A stretch of 64,000 nt of DNA from Halothece sp. PCC 7418 (GCF_000317635.1 NC_019779.1:558001-622000); one strand, 5' to 3'. Counted from the stretch's first letter, positions 1-9,559 are shown. Notes: generated by a model from the sequence alone, not told the origin. Made by a program: numbers and translations.

Positions 1-1151
1 TCGGGCACATGGTCATCTAACTTCTCTGGATAGTTGCGTTTGACATATAAATAGTTCCGCGTGAAGTGAGAATCAATGGAAAAACGAGCATATTCTAAGC
101 CTTTCGGGCCCACTTGTTCGATCACGACCCCCATTAATTTTGCTGCCCACATGGGAAGGGTCACTCCCTGATCATAGGCGGGAATACTTTGTTGGACCGC
201 TGCTTTGCGATTGCCTTTTGAACTCACCGCTTGGGTTTCCAGTTGATCTTGAACGAGATCTAACATTTCTTTTCCGATGTCGTTGCGAACGACAATCCAT
301 TGATAACCAAACGGTGCGCCCATATAACCGACGACGAGATCGGCAAGAGAGTTGACATAATCAAAGCAACTCATGCAGGAAGGGGCAAAGACATCTTTTA
401 ATTCTTTGGTGTTGAGTCCGAAAAAGGGAACTTTTTCAATGCTGCCATCTTCATGCTTAAAGTGAACCCGAAAGTCTTGCATAAATTCGTAGTGAACCAC
501 GGTTTCGGGAGACTTACTGGTCGTTTCGAGAAATTTTTGGAGTCCTTCGCGGGTAACGTTATCCACGCAGGGCGTTCCTAAGACATAGAGTTTTTCGAGA
601 CCGAGTTTATCTTGAACCGCTCGCAACGCTTGGATTTGGCAACCGACCCCAATCACAAGGAGACGTTTGAAGCCCGATTGTTCCACTTCTTCTAGGATGG
701 AGAGATTCGGGGAGAGAGTGGGTTTATTCACTCGCGCTGCTAAAACTTCTTCGGGAGTCCGCGCTATGATTGGCATGGGTTGGAAGCGATCTTCGGGGGT
801 GTTTTGCACACAAACGACACCTTCCACTTTCCCTTGTTGGAGCATTTCACACGCGATCGCGCTGACAATGCCTGTCCACTGCGCTCCCTCAATCGGCTCT
901 TTTTTTCGGGCTGCCATCATTTCTTGATGAACGCCAAAATAGAGATCGTCTTCTTTTTCTAAATCACGGCTTTGTCCATGGGCTTGGGCTTCTAAGTCTG
1001 CTATTTGCTCATGGAGAAAGGCACAGGCTTCTTTAACATAGTGGATGTAGTAGGTATCACACAACCCACATTCGCTACAAAGAGCTTTCGCGGGACGGGG
1101 ACTACCAGCTTTGAGAGCTTTGGCTTTACGATGGGAAGAAACAGTACTCAT
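1..1151 (-). CDS. bciB: Divinyl (proto)chlorophyllide a 8-vinyl reductase, ferredoxin-dependent BciB type (3' end cut by window edge)
   Basis: A frame is open from ATG at 1151 to the window edge, about 383 codons against roughly 400 in the family, so only a short C-terminal piece is missing. The product belongs to the FrhB/HCAR flavin and iron-sulfur family. In cyanobacteria this member (slr1923 type) reduces the 8-vinyl group of divinyl chlorophyllide, using reduced ferredoxin. Visible are an N-terminal cluster motif CSECGLCD near residue 25, a central segment with GVGCQIQ and GTPCVDN, and a further cysteine pair in SCMSCFDY. The gene stands alone and is divergent from the lipoprotein gene at 1312. 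The family call is firm; the exact substrate follows from cyanobacterial homologs. A general coenzyme-F420-hydrogenase-beta label would describe the same family. Confidence 0.85.
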   Translation of the reverse strand, partial: MSTVSSHRKAKALKAGSPRPAKALCSECGLCDTYYIHYVKEACAFLHEQIADLEAQAHGQSRDLEKEDDLYFGVHQEMMAARKKEPIEGAQWTGIVSAIACEMLQQGKVEGVVCVQNTPEDRFQPMPIIARTPEEVLAARVNKPTLSPNLSILEEVEQSGFKRLLVIGVGCQIQALRAVQDKLGLEKLYVLGTPCVDNVTREGLQKFLETTSKSPETVVHYEFMQDFRVHFKHEDGSIEKVPFFGLNTKELKDVFAPSCMSCFDYVNSLADLVVGYMGAPFGYQWIVVRNDIGKEMLDLVQDQLETQAVSSKGNRKAAVQQSIPAYDQGVTLPMWAAKLMGVVIEQVGPKGLEYARFSIDSHFTRNYLYVKRNYPEKLDDHVP

Positions 1152-1311
1152 CCTAAGTGTTTAATTTAATCAGCTAATGTTGAGACTCCTTTTATCAGGA
1201 TAATTCACAATGGCAAGGGAAGCTAGAAGAAGGACAGACCAAGGGGAAGCAGTGACCATTGATAATATTTATTAACTGGATAGGGATTTTCAGGATTAAT
1301 TGAGTAGTTTC

Positions 1312-1743
1312 ATGGGAAAAGACAGCATCCGAACTTTATTTTTAGCGGTAATAATTGGTTTCATGAGTAGTAGTTGTGCAGCGACAAAAACCAATCAGTG
1401 CCGAGAGATTATTGAGATTGCAAATGAAACCGTAACCGAAGCAAGAACCTTAACCAATGGTGGACAAAGTAGCGATCCAGAAGCTGCTTTATTAGCTGCT
1501 GATACCATGGAACTAGCAGCAGAAGAAATGGCAAATTTAGAAATTACAGATGAACAGTTAAAACAGTACCAAAAAGATTTTATGATTCTGTACCAAGATA
1601 CAGCAAGGGCAACCCGAGCCTTTGTTAAAGCTTATGAAAAAACCGATCAAAGAAAATTAAAACAAGCCCGAAAGCGGTTGCAAAAAGCCACTGCCCCAGA
1701 AAGCAAATTAGTGACAAAAATCAATCGTTATTGCGTCAAATAA
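1312..1743 (+). CDS. Small putative lipoprotein, helical, unknown function
   Basis: About 143 residues. A hydrophobic N-terminus ends in SSSC near residue 22, which resembles a lipoprotein signal although the lipobox is weak (Ser at -3). The mature part is predicted helical, rich in Ala, Glu and Lys, with few aromatics. It has Cys near each end (NQCRE and a terminal YCVK), which could form a disulfide. The start is uncertain: an in-frame TTG at 1300 has AGGA four bases upstream, while ATG at 1312 gives a cleaner signal peptide. I do not recognise a named family; similar short secreted helical proteins are common in cyanobacteria. It lies 77 bp upstream of pepA on the same strand, with no evidence of a shared function. 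Confidence 0.65.
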   Translation: MGKDSIRTLFLAVIIGFMSSSCAATKTNQCREIIEIANETVTEARTLTNGGQSSDPEAALLAADTMELAAEEMANLEITDEQLKQYQKDFMILYQDTARATRAFVKAYEKTDQRKLKQARKRLQKATAPESKLVTKINRYCVK

Positions 1744-1820
1744 ATTGACAAGTAACGCCTAATAATTAACAATTAATAAGAAGCGCGTTGAATAAAGAAT
1801 AACAAGTAGAGAGTATAGAG

Positions 1821-3293
1821 ATGCAAATCCAAGCAACAGACAAAACAACCTTAACTTGGAGTGGTGATACCCTTGCTGTGGGATTATTTGTGGGTGGTGT
1901 CACTGTCACGGGTGAGCTTGCCGAATTAGATGAGAAATTAGCAGGAACAATTAAAGAACTGATTGCAGAAACCGACTTTGATGGGAAAGCAGGGAATAAT
2001 GTGGTGACGCGGGTGGGTGGAGATACCCCAGTTCGTAAAATTATGTTAGTGGGTCTAGGAGAAACAGACCATTTCAAGCTGGATACGGTTCGCTTAGCAG
2101 GAAGCGCGATCGCGCGGTTAGCTAAGTCTCAACGTAGCAAAAGCCTCGCCATTAGTCTCCCCATCTTCGATAATAATCCCGCCCTTACCGCACAAGCAAT
2201 CACCGAAGGCGTAACCCTCGCCCTCTATGAAGACCGTCGTTTCAAATCTGAACCAGAAGAACATCCCCTCAAACTAGAAAGCGTTGAACTGCTAGAACTG
2301 GGAAACCAAGATGCAGCCATTACCAAAGCCCAACAAATTTGTGATGGGGTCATTTTCGCGAAAGAACTAGTTGCTGCACCCGCAAACTCCCTCACCTCCG
2401 TCACCTTAGCCAACGCAGTAGAAGCAATGGCAACCGAGCACGGTTTAGAACTTGAAATTCTAGAAAAAGAAGACTGTGAAAAGCTCGGAATGGGGGCTTA
2501 TCTCGGTGTTGCCCAAGCCTCGGATATTCCGCCAAAATTTATCCATCTTACTTATAAACCAGATGGAACACCTCGTCGTAAACTTGCTATTGTCGGGAAA
2601 GGTGTCACCTTTGACTCTGGGGGCTTAAACCTGAAACCTTCGGGGAGTGGCATTGAAACCATGAAAATGGATATGGGGGGTGCTGGTGCAACCTTTGGTG
2701 CAGCCAAAGCCATCGCCCAACTGAAACCTGATGTGGAAGTTCACTTCATTAGTGCAGCTACAGAGAACATGATTAGCGGTCATGCCATGCACCCAGGGGA
2801 TATTCTCACCGCCTCTAATGGTAAAACCATCGAGGTGAATAATACTGATGCGGAAGGACGGTTAACCCTTGCTGATGCCCTTGTTTTCACTGAAAAATTA
2901 GGGGTTGATGCGATTGTTGATCTCGCCACTCTCACAGGGGCGTGTGTCATTGCTCTCGGTGATGATATTGCTGGCTTGTGGAGTACCGATGATCTCCTTG
3001 CAGAACAGTTAAAAACGGCTTCTGAAATTGGCGGGGAAAAAATCTGGCAAATGCCCTTAGAAGACAAGTATTTTGAAGGAATGAAGTCAGAAATTGCGGA
3101 TATGACGAATGTTGGCCCCCGTCAAGGTGGTTCTATTACCGCAGCTTTATTCTTGAAACAGTTCATCCAAGAAACGCCTTGGGCGCACATAGATATTGCA
3201 GGAACTGCTTGGGCTGATAAAGAAAGTGGCGTTAATAATGCAGGTGCAACGGGTTTCCCTGTGCGGACTTTAGTGAACTGGGTGTGTAGCTAA
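1821..3293 (+). CDS. pepA: Leucyl aminopeptidase (M17 family)
   Basis: 490 residues, normal for M17 cytosol aminopeptidases, hexameric two-metal enzymes that remove N-terminal residues from peptides in the cytoplasm. The N-terminal third is the divergent macro-like domain. The C-terminal catalytic domain carries the metal and substrate motif [16 protein letters not shown] near residue 260 and the family signature [14 protein letters not shown] near residue 340, which contains the Asp and Glu metal ligands. The start ATG is at 1821; the leader just before it is AT-rich without a strong ribosome site. A near-perfect palindromic repeat lies 65 bp after the stop, between this gene and the convergent ldh. 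Confidence 0.96.
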   Translation: MQIQATDKTTLTWSGDTLAVGLFVGGVTVTGELAELDEKLAGTIKELIAETDFDGKAGNNVVTRVGGDTPVRKIMLVGLGETDHFKLDTVRLAGSAIARLAKSQRSKSLAISLPIFDNNPALTAQAITEGVTLALYEDRRFKSEPEEHPLKLESVELLELGNQDAAITKAQQICDGVIFAKELVAAPANSLTSVTLANAVEAMATEHGLELEILEKEDCEKLGMGAYLGVAQASDIPPKFIHLTYKPDGTPRRKLAIVGKGVTFDSGGLNLKPSGSGIETMKMDMGGAGATFGAAKAIAQLKPDVEVHFISAATENMISGHAMHPGDILTASNGKTIEVNNTDAEGRLTLADALVFTEKLGVDAIVDLATLTGACVIALGDDIAGLWSTDDLLAEQLKTASEIGGEKIWQMPLEDKYFEGMKSEIADMTNVGPRQGGSITAALFLKQFIQETPWAHIDIAGTAWADKESGVNNAGATGFPVRTLVNWVCS

Positions 3294-3357
3294 CCACAGC
3301 TATGTAACGTTTTGGAATTTGATCATCCTCTAGTTGTTCTATGATCAACAAAAAGTA

Positions 3358-3382
3358 GTAGGGTGGGCATTGCTCACCCTAC
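3358..3382. repeat. 25-bp palindromic repeat (GTAGGGTGGGC type), copy 1
   Basis: The arms GTAGGGTGGGC and GCTCACCCTAC form a nearly perfect hairpin in the convergent gap between pepA and ldh. An almost identical copy is at 10507-10531, and a looser relative (GTCGGGTTTGCC/GCCCACCCGAC) is near 51409. Because both flanking genes converge here, it may also work as a bidirectional transcription barrier, although it lacks a clear T-tract. Confidence 0.8.
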
Positions 3383-3414
3383 CCTTGATGAGAGGTAAAT
3401 TTGATCTAACATCT

Positions 3415-4389
3415 TCAGAGAGTTAGCTGATCAATGATTTTCCGCAAAACTTGTGCAGAGTCTTGTAATTGTTTTTGTTCTTGATTAGACAAGGGTAAAT
3501 TAACGATTCGACTCACTCCCTGGGCATTAGTAACTGCGGGTAAACTCAAACAAATATCTTTAATGCCAACAAAATCTTCAATCAGGGTACTGACTGTTAA
3601 AATGCGGTTTTGATTGCGTAAGATTGCTTGTACGATTTGCGTTACCCCTAAGCCAATGGCGTAACTGGTTGCGCCTTTCCGTTGAATAATTTCATAGGCT
3701 GCATTTTTCACCTCTTCAAAAACGTTAATTAAATCCTCGGGAGGGGTTTCTCCTTCAAAAATGTGCCTTCCAGAAATATTCAGGGTACTCCAAACGGGAA
3801 CTTCACTATCCCCATGTTCTCCGATAATATAAGCATGGACGCTACGAGGATCAAGTTGGAAATGGTGAGCCAGCAGGGAACGAAAACGGGCTGTATCTAA
3901 AACCGTTCCTGATCCTAAAACTTGGGATGGGGGTAAACCAGAGAATTTTTGCGAAACATAAGTCATCACATCCACAGGATTCGTCACAATCAGGATAATC
4001 GCTTGTGGGGCGTAACGAACCACATCTGGAATTAAACTGCGGAAAATTTCAACATTGCGAGAGACTAAATCGAGACGACTTTGTTCAGGTTTTTGTTTTG
4101 CCCCTGCGGTAATAATAACAATATCAGCATCAACGGCACTTTCAATTGTTCCCGCATCAACCTGAGTCGGTTCAACAAAGGGTAAGCCATGGGTTAAGTC
4201 CATCACTTCCCCTTTCAGCTTTTCTTGATTAACATCAATAATCACCAATTCATCCAGTGTATTTTGGATGAGGAGGGAATATGCACAAGCCATTCCCACT
4301 TGTCCTGCACCAATAATGACCCCTTTTCGGGAGGGCACACGGGAAAATTCTGTCTGGTTGTTTGGAAACTCGTAAAATAGATTATTCAT
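3415..4389 (-). CDS. ldh: L-lactate dehydrogenase, NAD-dependent
   Basis: 324 residues with the full LDH/MDH fold. The Rossmann glycine motif GAGQVG is at 27-32, the catalytic loop [11 protein letters not shown] at about 95-105, and the proton-relay motif [11 protein letters not shown] at about 188-198 with His192. The residue deciding LDH versus MDH specificity, just before the catalytic Arg of that loop, is Gln (KQKP), as in lactate dehydrogenases. Malate dehydrogenases have Arg there. The enzyme reduces pyruvate to L-lactate and reoxidises NADH. It forms part of the fermentative repertoire of this window with adhE, pflAB and nifJ, although it is separated from them. It follows flv3 on the same strand after a 35-bp gap, so the two may be cotranscribed. 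Confidence 0.93.
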   Translation of the reverse strand: MNNLFYEFPNNQTEFSRVPSRKGVIIGAGQVGMACAYSLLIQNTLDELVIIDVNQEKLKGEVMDLTHGLPFVEPTQVDAGTIESAVDADIVIITAGAKQKPEQSRLDLVSRNVEIFRSLIPDVVRYAPQAIILIVTNPVDVMTYVSQKFSGLPPSQVLGSGTVLDTARFRSLLAHHFQLDPRSVHAYIIGEHGDSEVPVWSTLNISGRHIFEGETPPEDLINVFEEVKNAAYEIIQRKGATSYAIGLGVTQIVQAILRNQNRILTVSTLIEDFVGIKDICLSLPAVTNAQGVSRIVNLPLSNQEQKQLQDSAQVLRKIIDQLTL

Positions 4390-4424
4390 CTTGATTTCTC
4401 CCGTGGGTTGTAAGTAATCTACAG

Positions 4425-6149
4425 TTAGTAATGATTTCCAACTTTGCGATGGTGAACTGCGGTTAAAGATTCCGGTTTGGAAACTCGCCCTTGGGTAATT
4501 TTGCTATAAACAATCCAATGATCGCTGCATTCCATTCGGCTAACTACTTCACATTCAAGGTAAGCTAATGAATCGGAGAGAATCGGAGACCCGTTATTTG
4601 CCCCTTGGGTATTAACTCCTTCAAAGCGATCGGCACCTGGTTTAAATCGCTTCAGGAAGTGTCGCATCAGATGTTGATAGTTCCCTTCTTCTAAAATATT
4701 GAGAACAAATTGATCGCCCACTTGCATTAACGCCTCGATCGCGCGATCTTTTGCTACAGCAATACTAATCCCTGGCGGATCAAAACTCGCTTGCGCCACC
4801 CAAGAGGCTAACATCGCACTTTTCAGGTCGCCTTTTTTCGCCGTGATAATATAGAGTCCACCGCTTAAGCGTCCCATGGCTTTGTCTAAATCACTATCGA
4901 GGGACTTCATCTGTTTCACGGTTTTCTCTCGCTGTAACCATTGTCCGAGGTCAGTTCCCGCTTCCTCACACAGCTTGTAAGTGCTTTCATTCGGCGTATC
5001 CGTCATCCGAATAGCGGGGAACACTTCTTTTAAGCCTAAATCCGAGAAACGAGTTTTAATGGGATCAATCGGTTCATCATCTTCGCCATAAGATTCAAAA
5101 ACGCCCATGGCTTGCTTAGAAGAAACAGAAGCAAGAATCGTTCCGAGAGTTGCACTGGCTTCACTGGCTTTTTCTCCGCTTGCAGGTGGCATTCCCACCA
5201 CAACAGCGTTGGATCGTTCTACTAATTCTCGCACTTCTTGTTGATCGGCTGCCAACAAGTCCATCATTTCCACATTAATACCTGTTTTCGTAATCCCATA
5301 AGCAATGGCTTGCGAAGCGCGATCGCTGTAACCATAATCGGAAACATAAAAGACAGCAACTGTCTTTTCTCCCTTGGCTTTATTCTCACTCCAGGTGCGA
5401 TAACGATTAATTAATTCTTCCACGTTGTAGCGTAGAATCGGACCATGACCATTGGCGACCATCGCCACATCGCCCAGTTTTCCCATGCGTTTTAACGCCG
5501 ATAAAACCGATCGCGCATTCGGTCCCATTAAACAGTCATAATAGAAGCGATAATCGGGGGAAATTGCCTCTAAATCATTATCGAGTAAGTCATCGCTACA
5601 ATAGTGCATTCCAAACACATCACAGGTGAATAAAATGCCGTTTCCCCAATCATAGGTCAACATGGTATCGGGCCAATGTAAGTTTGGCGCGTTGACAAAC
5701 TCTAACTCATGACCCTTTCCTAAATCGAGTTTTTCACCTGTTTTCACCACTTGACGGTCAAAAGGCTGGTGAACAAATCCTTCTAAAAACTGAATCGCCA
5801 CTTTACTTCCCACAACAATGGCTTGGGGGGCGATTTCTAGAATCTCTTTCACTAAACCGCTATGATCAGGTTCAGTGTGACTAATCACCAGATAATCAAT
5901 TTCTGTCGGATCAATTAAGGCTTTCAGTTGCGATAAATATTGATCGCGGAACTTTTCATGAGAGGTATCGACTAAAGCGGTTTTTTCTCCCCGAATCAGG
6001 AACGAATTGTAAGTGGTTCCATTTTGTAAACCAAATTCAATATCAAAACGATCGCGATCCCAATCTAAACAGCGAATTGCAGTGGTATCAGACGTGAGAT
6101 CGGCGGTTTGAATGGTTAAACGCTTTTCTTGTACGGGTGTTGCGACCAT
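4425..6149 (-). CDS. flv3: Class C flavodiiron protein, Flv3-like (oxygen photoreduction)
   Basis: 574 residues in the cyanobacterial three-domain order: metallo-beta-lactamase-like diiron domain (about 1-260), flavodoxin-like domain (about 265-405) and C-terminal NAD(P)H:flavin reductase-like domain ending HHRKVGNHY. The iron ligands are intact: H91-x-E93-x-D95-H96, His in NLHWPD, Asp in CDVFGMH and His in NGHGP. This places it with the Flv3/Flv4 subgroup rather than Flv1/Flv2, which have substituted ligands. Overall wording closely resembles Flv3 of Synechocystis. Flv3 normally pairs with Flv1 to reduce O2 to water downstream of photosystem I; no partner gene is adjacent. Gene start ATG 6149 follows a purine-rich AGGGAGGGA site. 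A MITE-like element begins 36 bp upstream. Confidence 0.85.
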   Translation of the reverse strand: MVATPVQEKRLTIQTADLTSDTTAIRCLDWDRDRFDIEFGLQNGTTYNSFLIRGEKTALVDTSHEKFRDQYLSQLKALIDPTEIDYLVISHTEPDHSGLVKEILEIAPQAIVVGSKVAIQFLEGFVHQPFDRQVVKTGEKLDLGKGHELEFVNAPNLHWPDTMLTYDWGNGILFTCDVFGMHYCSDDLLDNDLEAISPDYRFYYDCLMGPNARSVLSALKRMGKLGDVAMVANGHGPILRYNVEELINRYRTWSENKAKGEKTVAVFYVSDYGYSDRASQAIAYGITKTGINVEMMDLLAADQQEVRELVERSNAVVVGMPPASGEKASEASATLGTILASVSSKQAMGVFESYGEDDEPIDPIKTRFSDLGLKEVFPAIRMTDTPNESTYKLCEEAGTDLGQWLQREKTVKQMKSLDSDLDKAMGRLSGGLYIITAKKGDLKSAMLASWVAQASFDPPGISIAVAKDRAIEALMQVGDQFVLNILEEGNYQHLMRHFLKRFKPGADRFEGVNTQGANNGSPILSDSLAYLECEVVSRMECSDHWIVYSKITQGRVSKPESLTAVHHRKVGNHY

Positions 6150-6184
6150 GAGGGTCCCTCCCTGCTTTTATATTAATTTTTGTG

Positions 6185-6367
6185 TATATAGCACTTCCCA
6201 ATCTCATGAGGTACATTCTAAATTTTGGTTCTTTGTTCTTCGTTCTTTGTTCTTCGTTCTTTGTTATTTGTTGGTTGTTAATCAATGAACCACGAACCAT
6301 GAACCATGAACCATGAACATCCACCGACTCGCATTACGTACCTCAACCAACTAGGAAACGCTATATA
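6185..6367. mobile_element. MITE-like element with heptad-array interior, copy 1 (183 bp)
   Basis: Imperfect terminal inverted repeats of about 30 bp begin TATATAGC and end GAGGTAC on the left (6185-6214), with the complement on the right (6338-6367). The interior contains a run of seven-base units of GTTCTTT/GTTCTTC type (6228-6276), then a second run of GAACCAT-type heptads (about 6284-6319). There is no coding capacity. The TA at each outer edge would fit a TA target duplication, as made by IS630/mariner-type transposases. That mechanism is inferred. A second copy is at 18831-18994. The element fills most of the 358-bp gap between flv3 and the next gene; I see nothing else in that gap. Confidence 0.8.
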
Positions 6368-6507
6368 TTCAGTATCTCACACCCGTAAATGGTTCTGGAA
6401 GGAAGAGTAATATTTGCTGACGATAGAACGTTCCCAAGTGAATCAGCAATGACTCATTAGGATTAAAATACAACAATAACCATTTTCTAGAAAACAAAGT
6501 TCTGATT

Positions 6508-7155
6508 ATGCAACTTCCCTCGCTGACATGGTTGATGACTTGGTTTGGCGGAATTTATTTATTGCTTTTAGGCTCAGTTTTTTTCTTTCTTGGAGTTGCT
6601 GATTTTAGTGTTGCTGATGATGTTTCTAATCCGTCAAAAATTAGTGTTACTGGAAGCGCGATCTCGCTAATAGTGGCGATGATTTTGGTTTTATGGATAG
6701 ATAGCGTAACAACTGAAAAAGATATTTGGAAAGGAGATAAAAATGTTACCCCAGAAAACACAGCCCAAAGCAATGAAGAGTTGAATAACAGTGGCTGTTT
6801 GGGGATTAGTTCAATCTTGAATAAAATTCTGGGAACATTTTTCTATTTACTATTAGTTCCCTTACAATTTACAAAAATTGGGGAATGGTTTTATCAAATT
6901 CAATGGTTTGTATTTAGCACTTTAGACAATTGGTCTTCCCTGTTACCCATTATCCTCGCTTTTTTGTTCTTTCTTTCCTATAGTTTGCAAAAAAGTTTTG
7001 TGTATTATGTATGGCTTTTAGGAAGAATCTGTTTTTTAGGACTACTTTTCACGAATCAAGTTCTATTTCAGTACACCATCATCCCCAGTATTATGGGTAT
7101 ATGTGTACAGTTATCCTATCAACTCCTGCGCCTTGGTTATAAAAAAATGAATTAA
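6508..7155 (+). CDS. Multi-pass membrane protein, unknown function
   Basis: 215 residues with five or so hydrophobic segments: about 10-32, 48-65, 105-122, 145-162 and 170-205. A charged, Asn-rich loop lies between the second and third. No motif I can assign. Its stop codon TAA overlaps the ATG of the following Uma2-type gene by one base, which suggests translational coupling of the two. The base composition is AT-rich compared with housekeeping neighbours, and it sits between a MITE and nuclease-like genes, so it may be accessory. No function is proposed. Confidence 0.6.
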   Translation: MQLPSLTWLMTWFGGIYLLLLGSVFFFLGVADFSVADDVSNPSKISVTGSAISLIVAMILVLWIDSVTTEKDIWKGDKNVTPENTAQSNEELNNSGCLGISSILNKILGTFFYLLLVPLQFTKIGEWFYQIQWFVFSTLDNWSSLLPIILAFLFFLSYSLQKSFVYYVWLLGRICFLGLLFTNQVLFQYTIIPSIMGICVQLSYQLLRLGYKKMN

Positions 7156-7736
7156 TGATGCGATTGGAAAAACGTTTATTTACGGTCAGTGAATATCAAA
7201 AAATGGCGGAAGTTGGAATTTTAACAGAGCGCGATCGCGTAGAATTAATGGCAGGAGAAATTATTCCCATATCTCCCATTGGTTATCGTCATGCTGCAAC
7301 GGTTAAACGTCTGAATGACTTATTCGGTCAACGCATAGGAAACCAAGCCATCCGAGGAATACAAGATCCGATTGTTTTAGATAATCAATCGCAACCACAA
7401 CCAGATGTAGTGTTATTACATCCTCGTTCTGATTATTATGCCAGTGGACATCCGCAACCACAAGACATTTATTTACTCGTTGAAGTTGCAGACAGTAGCA
7501 TTACTTACGATCGCGAGATTAAAATCCCTTTATATGCTCAGGCTGAAATTCCAGAAGTGTGGCTGATTGATCTTAATGAAAATAGTGTAGAAGTATATCA
7601 AAATCCGTTGCGCGATCGCTTTTCTCATCTTCAAATTTTACAACAAAATTTGAGCATTTCAAGTCTGGCTTTTCCTAAAATTACTTTTACCATTGCTGAA
7701 CTTCTTGGAACTGATCTAGACAATTTTTCCAACTAA
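7155..7736 (+). CDS. Uma2-family (DUF820) putative endonuclease
   Basis: 193 residues, the usual length of the cyanobacterial Uma2/DUF820 family, whose PD-(D/E)xK fold suggests nuclease activity, although cellular roles are not established. Visible motifs are the N-terminal FTVSEYQKMAEVGIL with MAGEI, the catalytic-type Asp in QPDVVLL (about 95), the acidic residue in LLVEVADSS (about 115), and Lys in YDREIKIPLYA. The start overlaps the stop of the membrane-protein gene by one base; ATG at 7158 is an equally possible start. These genes are highly multiplied in cyanobacterial genomes. The next gene, on the opposite strand, is another member. Confidence 0.85.
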   Translation: MMRLEKRLFTVSEYQKMAEVGILTERDRVELMAGEIIPISPIGYRHAATVKRLNDLFGQRIGNQAIRGIQDPIVLDNQSQPQPDVVLLHPRSDYYASGHPQPQDIYLLVEVADSSITYDREIKIPLYAQAEIPEVWLIDLNENSVEVYQNPLRDRFSHLQILQQNLSISSLAFPKITFTIAELLGTDLDNFSN

Positions 7737-7804
7737 AATGCTAAAGAATGAAACGACCCTGCTTTCTACAGGGGACCCCACCGCAAACCGCCTAAGTTGA
7801 GGAA

Positions 7805-8506
7805 TTATTCTGGTAAGTCACCAAACTGCTGCTGATAGCGGGCTAAACGGGCTTCTAGTTCAAGCACTCGTTGATGTTCTTCCTCTGCACGTCTTTCCGC
7901 ATTTTCTCGCGCTTGTACCGCTTGTTTCAAGGCTTGGGCTAACTCTTCAGGAATGAGTAATTTCTCTCCCGTATCAGCGCGATAGAAGCCAATGAGCGTA
8001 TCTTCTACCTGTAAGTCTAGGTTTAACGGTTCACTATGTCCATCCTCAATGAGTTGATAGGTTTCATTCACTAAACGATAACCGCGCAATTTTTCTTCGA
8101 TCCATTCCCCTTTCGGATCAAATAACCAATATTCAGTAACTCCTAAATTTTCATAGAGTGTTTTCTTCGTTTCTAAATCTTCCCGTTGTGTTCCTTTGGA
8201 GGTCATTTCAAAAATAACCGCAGGAACTTCTCCTTCTTCCCAAATTTTATAATTATCTCGCCCTCCAGGGGTGACATTAAAAATCACCATCACATCTGGT
8301 GCGACTCGCAGTTTGGGAACCCCTTGGGCATAGTATAAAAATTGATTGCTCAAGACAGTTGCTTGCTGATCACTCAGGTATTGACGTAACACTTCCAACG
8401 TCGTCAATATTGCATCAAGATGAACGTAACTTTCTGCAAAAGGTTCACCATCCTCACTGGGATAAAAAATCTCTGAACGGGTCTCACTGGGATGAAAAGT
8501 AGTCAT
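7805..8506 (-). CDS. Uma2-family (DUF820) putative endonuclease with C-terminal coiled coil
   Basis: 233 residues. The Uma2 core (about 1-190) carries RVAPDVMVIF, the acidic strand AVIFEMTSK and ETKKTLYENLGVTEYWLFDP, the PD-(D/E)xK-type residues of the family. Residues from about 190 to the end form a Glu/Arg/Gln-rich helix (ELAQALKQAVQARENAERRA and onward), as often seen in this subfamily. It converges with the Uma2 gene at 7155, but the two are clearly different subfamilies rather than a recent duplication. The function of the family in the cell is unknown. Confidence 0.85.
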   Translation of the reverse strand: MTTFHPSETRSEIFYPSEDGEPFAESYVHLDAILTTLEVLRQYLSDQQATVLSNQFLYYAQGVPKLRVAPDVMVIFNVTPGGRDNYKIWEEGEVPAVIFEMTSKGTQREDLETKKTLYENLGVTEYWLFDPKGEWIEEKLRGYRLVNETYQLIEDGHSEPLNLDLQVEDTLIGFYRADTGEKLLIPEELAQALKQAVQARENAERRAEEEHQRVLELEARLARYQQQFGDLPE

Positions 8507-8544
8507 AGATTTTAGCCCCTTCCCGACTTCACAAATTATTATAT

Positions 8545-9036
8545 CTAATCCGATTGATTAGAACGTTGAGAAGTAATTACTTCTAGATAGCGTAATATTT
8601 TTTCTTTGAACCAAAATCCTTGACGCACAATTTTAGTAATGGTTTTTTCTTCTAAATCATCTCTTGGTTCGCGATCAACAACTTTACAAACTGAATAATC
8701 AGGGAAGGAGTCAGAGTGTTCAATGAGAGTTACATTCCGTCTTTTAAGAATCGTTAACAGTTTATTTTGTAAACTAGTTAAAGATTTGGGAAGTCGTTTC
8801 ATTAAACGAGGATTATCAGGATTATATTTTAAAGCAGTAATCAAAGATTCTAAACCATCATACAGTTCTAACAGTTCTAAGAACAATTCTGCTTTTTCCG
8901 CATTGGTTTGGCTTGTTTTTTCTCTAATTTCTTGTTCTAAAGAGAATTTATCTTTTAACAAACCGCTTAAGTTGTCTAATAACTCCTGATACTGCTTTGG
9001 AGTTAGACAGTATTGTTGTTGCTCATTTGGTGTCAT
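8545..9036 (-). CDS. GrpE-like nucleotide exchange factor, divergent
   Basis: 163 residues. An N-terminal helical part (about 10-80) contains ELFLELLELYDGLESLI, matching the long helix and LLPVLDNLERAL-like region of GrpE. The C-terminal 50 residues match the GrpE beta domain in pattern: YSVCKVVDREP, then acidic residues, then EKTITKIVRQGFWFKEKILR, comparable to the HEAV...T+V++++GY...RVLRPA pattern. GrpE releases ADP from Hsp70. This copy is shorter and more divergent than the housekeeping GrpE expected elsewhere in the genome. Its ATG lies five bases after the stop of the J-like gene, implying translational coupling and a shared role. A remote-homology search would settle the assignment. 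Confidence 0.65.
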   Translation of the reverse strand: MTPNEQQQYCLTPKQYQELLDNLSGLLKDKFSLEQEIREKTSQTNAEKAELFLELLELYDGLESLITALKYNPDNPRLMKRLPKSLTSLQNKLLTILKRRNVTLIEHSDSFPDYSVCKVVDREPRDDLEEKTITKIVRQGFWFKEKILRYLEVITSQRSNQSD

Positions 9037-9041
9037 ATTTA

Positions 9042-9404
9042 TTAAAGAGAATTTACTAAGTCGATACCGATTTCTTTATCAATTTCCTTAACTGACTCAG
9101 TTGAGTCAATTAAGGACTGTACCTTATCAAATTCTGAGATTAATTTCAACTCAGGAGCAGGTTGTTCTAATTCGGAATAATTTTGACGCTTAAACCGTTG
9201 CGTAATCGGAAAAATTGGACGTAAATAATCTGCTTTAAGTCTCTCTTGAGGATTACTTAATTTCTTTCTGGCTTCAGCAATGAGGCTAGGGGAATATTTT
9301 TTGCGCTTCATTGCTTGAGTAAAGGCTTTCATGATTTCTTTTTTTGAAGCTCCAGAAGATACTTCCAAAACATCATAAGGATTAGGGGTTATTTGAGATT
9401 CCAT
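9042..9404 (-). CDS. J-domain-like protein lacking the HPD motif
   Basis: 120 residues from ATG 9404, which has AGGAG seven bases upstream; an in-frame TTG at 9410 is less likely. Residues 8-65 read like a J domain: NPYDVLEVSSGASKKEIMKAF (helices I-II), then ARKKLSNPQERLKADYLRP (helix III end). The HPD tripeptide that stimulates Hsp70 ATPase is absent; the corresponding stretch is KKYSPS. The C-terminal half is acidic and helical without glycine-rich or zinc-finger regions. It lies directly upstream of the GrpE-like gene and downstream of an unknown helical protein on the same strand. It is probably a J-like scaffold or adaptor rather than a classical DnaJ. Confidence 0.65.
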   Translation of the reverse strand: MESQITPNPYDVLEVSSGASKKEIMKAFTQAMKRKKYSPSLIAEARKKLSNPQERLKADYLRPIFPITQRFKRQNYSELEQPAPELKLISEFDKVQSLIDSTESVKEIDKEIGIDLVNSL

Positions 9405-9500
9405 GAGCAAGCTCCTAGATAAAGTTTCTTCCTAAAAAGAGAATTTTAATATTATTCTGATGCTTTGAATACTAACTAATTGACTGACAAAAGATCCAAA

Positions 9501-9534
9501 ATGTAGGTTGGGTTGAGGTAACGAAACCCAACAT
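9501..9534. repeat. Hairpin repeat (GTTGGGTT...AACCCAAC)
   Basis: Arms at 9507-9514 and 9525-9532 pair perfectly around a loop containing GAGGTAACG. The surrounding wording (TGTAGGTTGGG... and ...CCTACGACA near 9630) resembles a short dispersed hairpin repeat common in cyanobacterial intergenic DNA. The structured element at 9560-9622 sits inside this larger inverted frame. Confidence 0.65.
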
Positions 9535-9559
9535 TAGCAAGGGTTTTGTGGGGTGACGA

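Noticed and set aside
6088-6324. Minus-strand frame overlapping the flv3 start and the first MITE, and a similar one at 18747-18938
   Set aside because: Both consist largely of translated heptad repeats and MITE ends; the similarity between them is that of the element, not of a protein family.
7737-7804. Segment with CCCTG...CAGGGG wording between the two Uma2 genes, considered as a transposon end or guide-RNA-like relic
   Set aside because: A short hairpin is possible, but no transposase remnant or second copy was found in the window.
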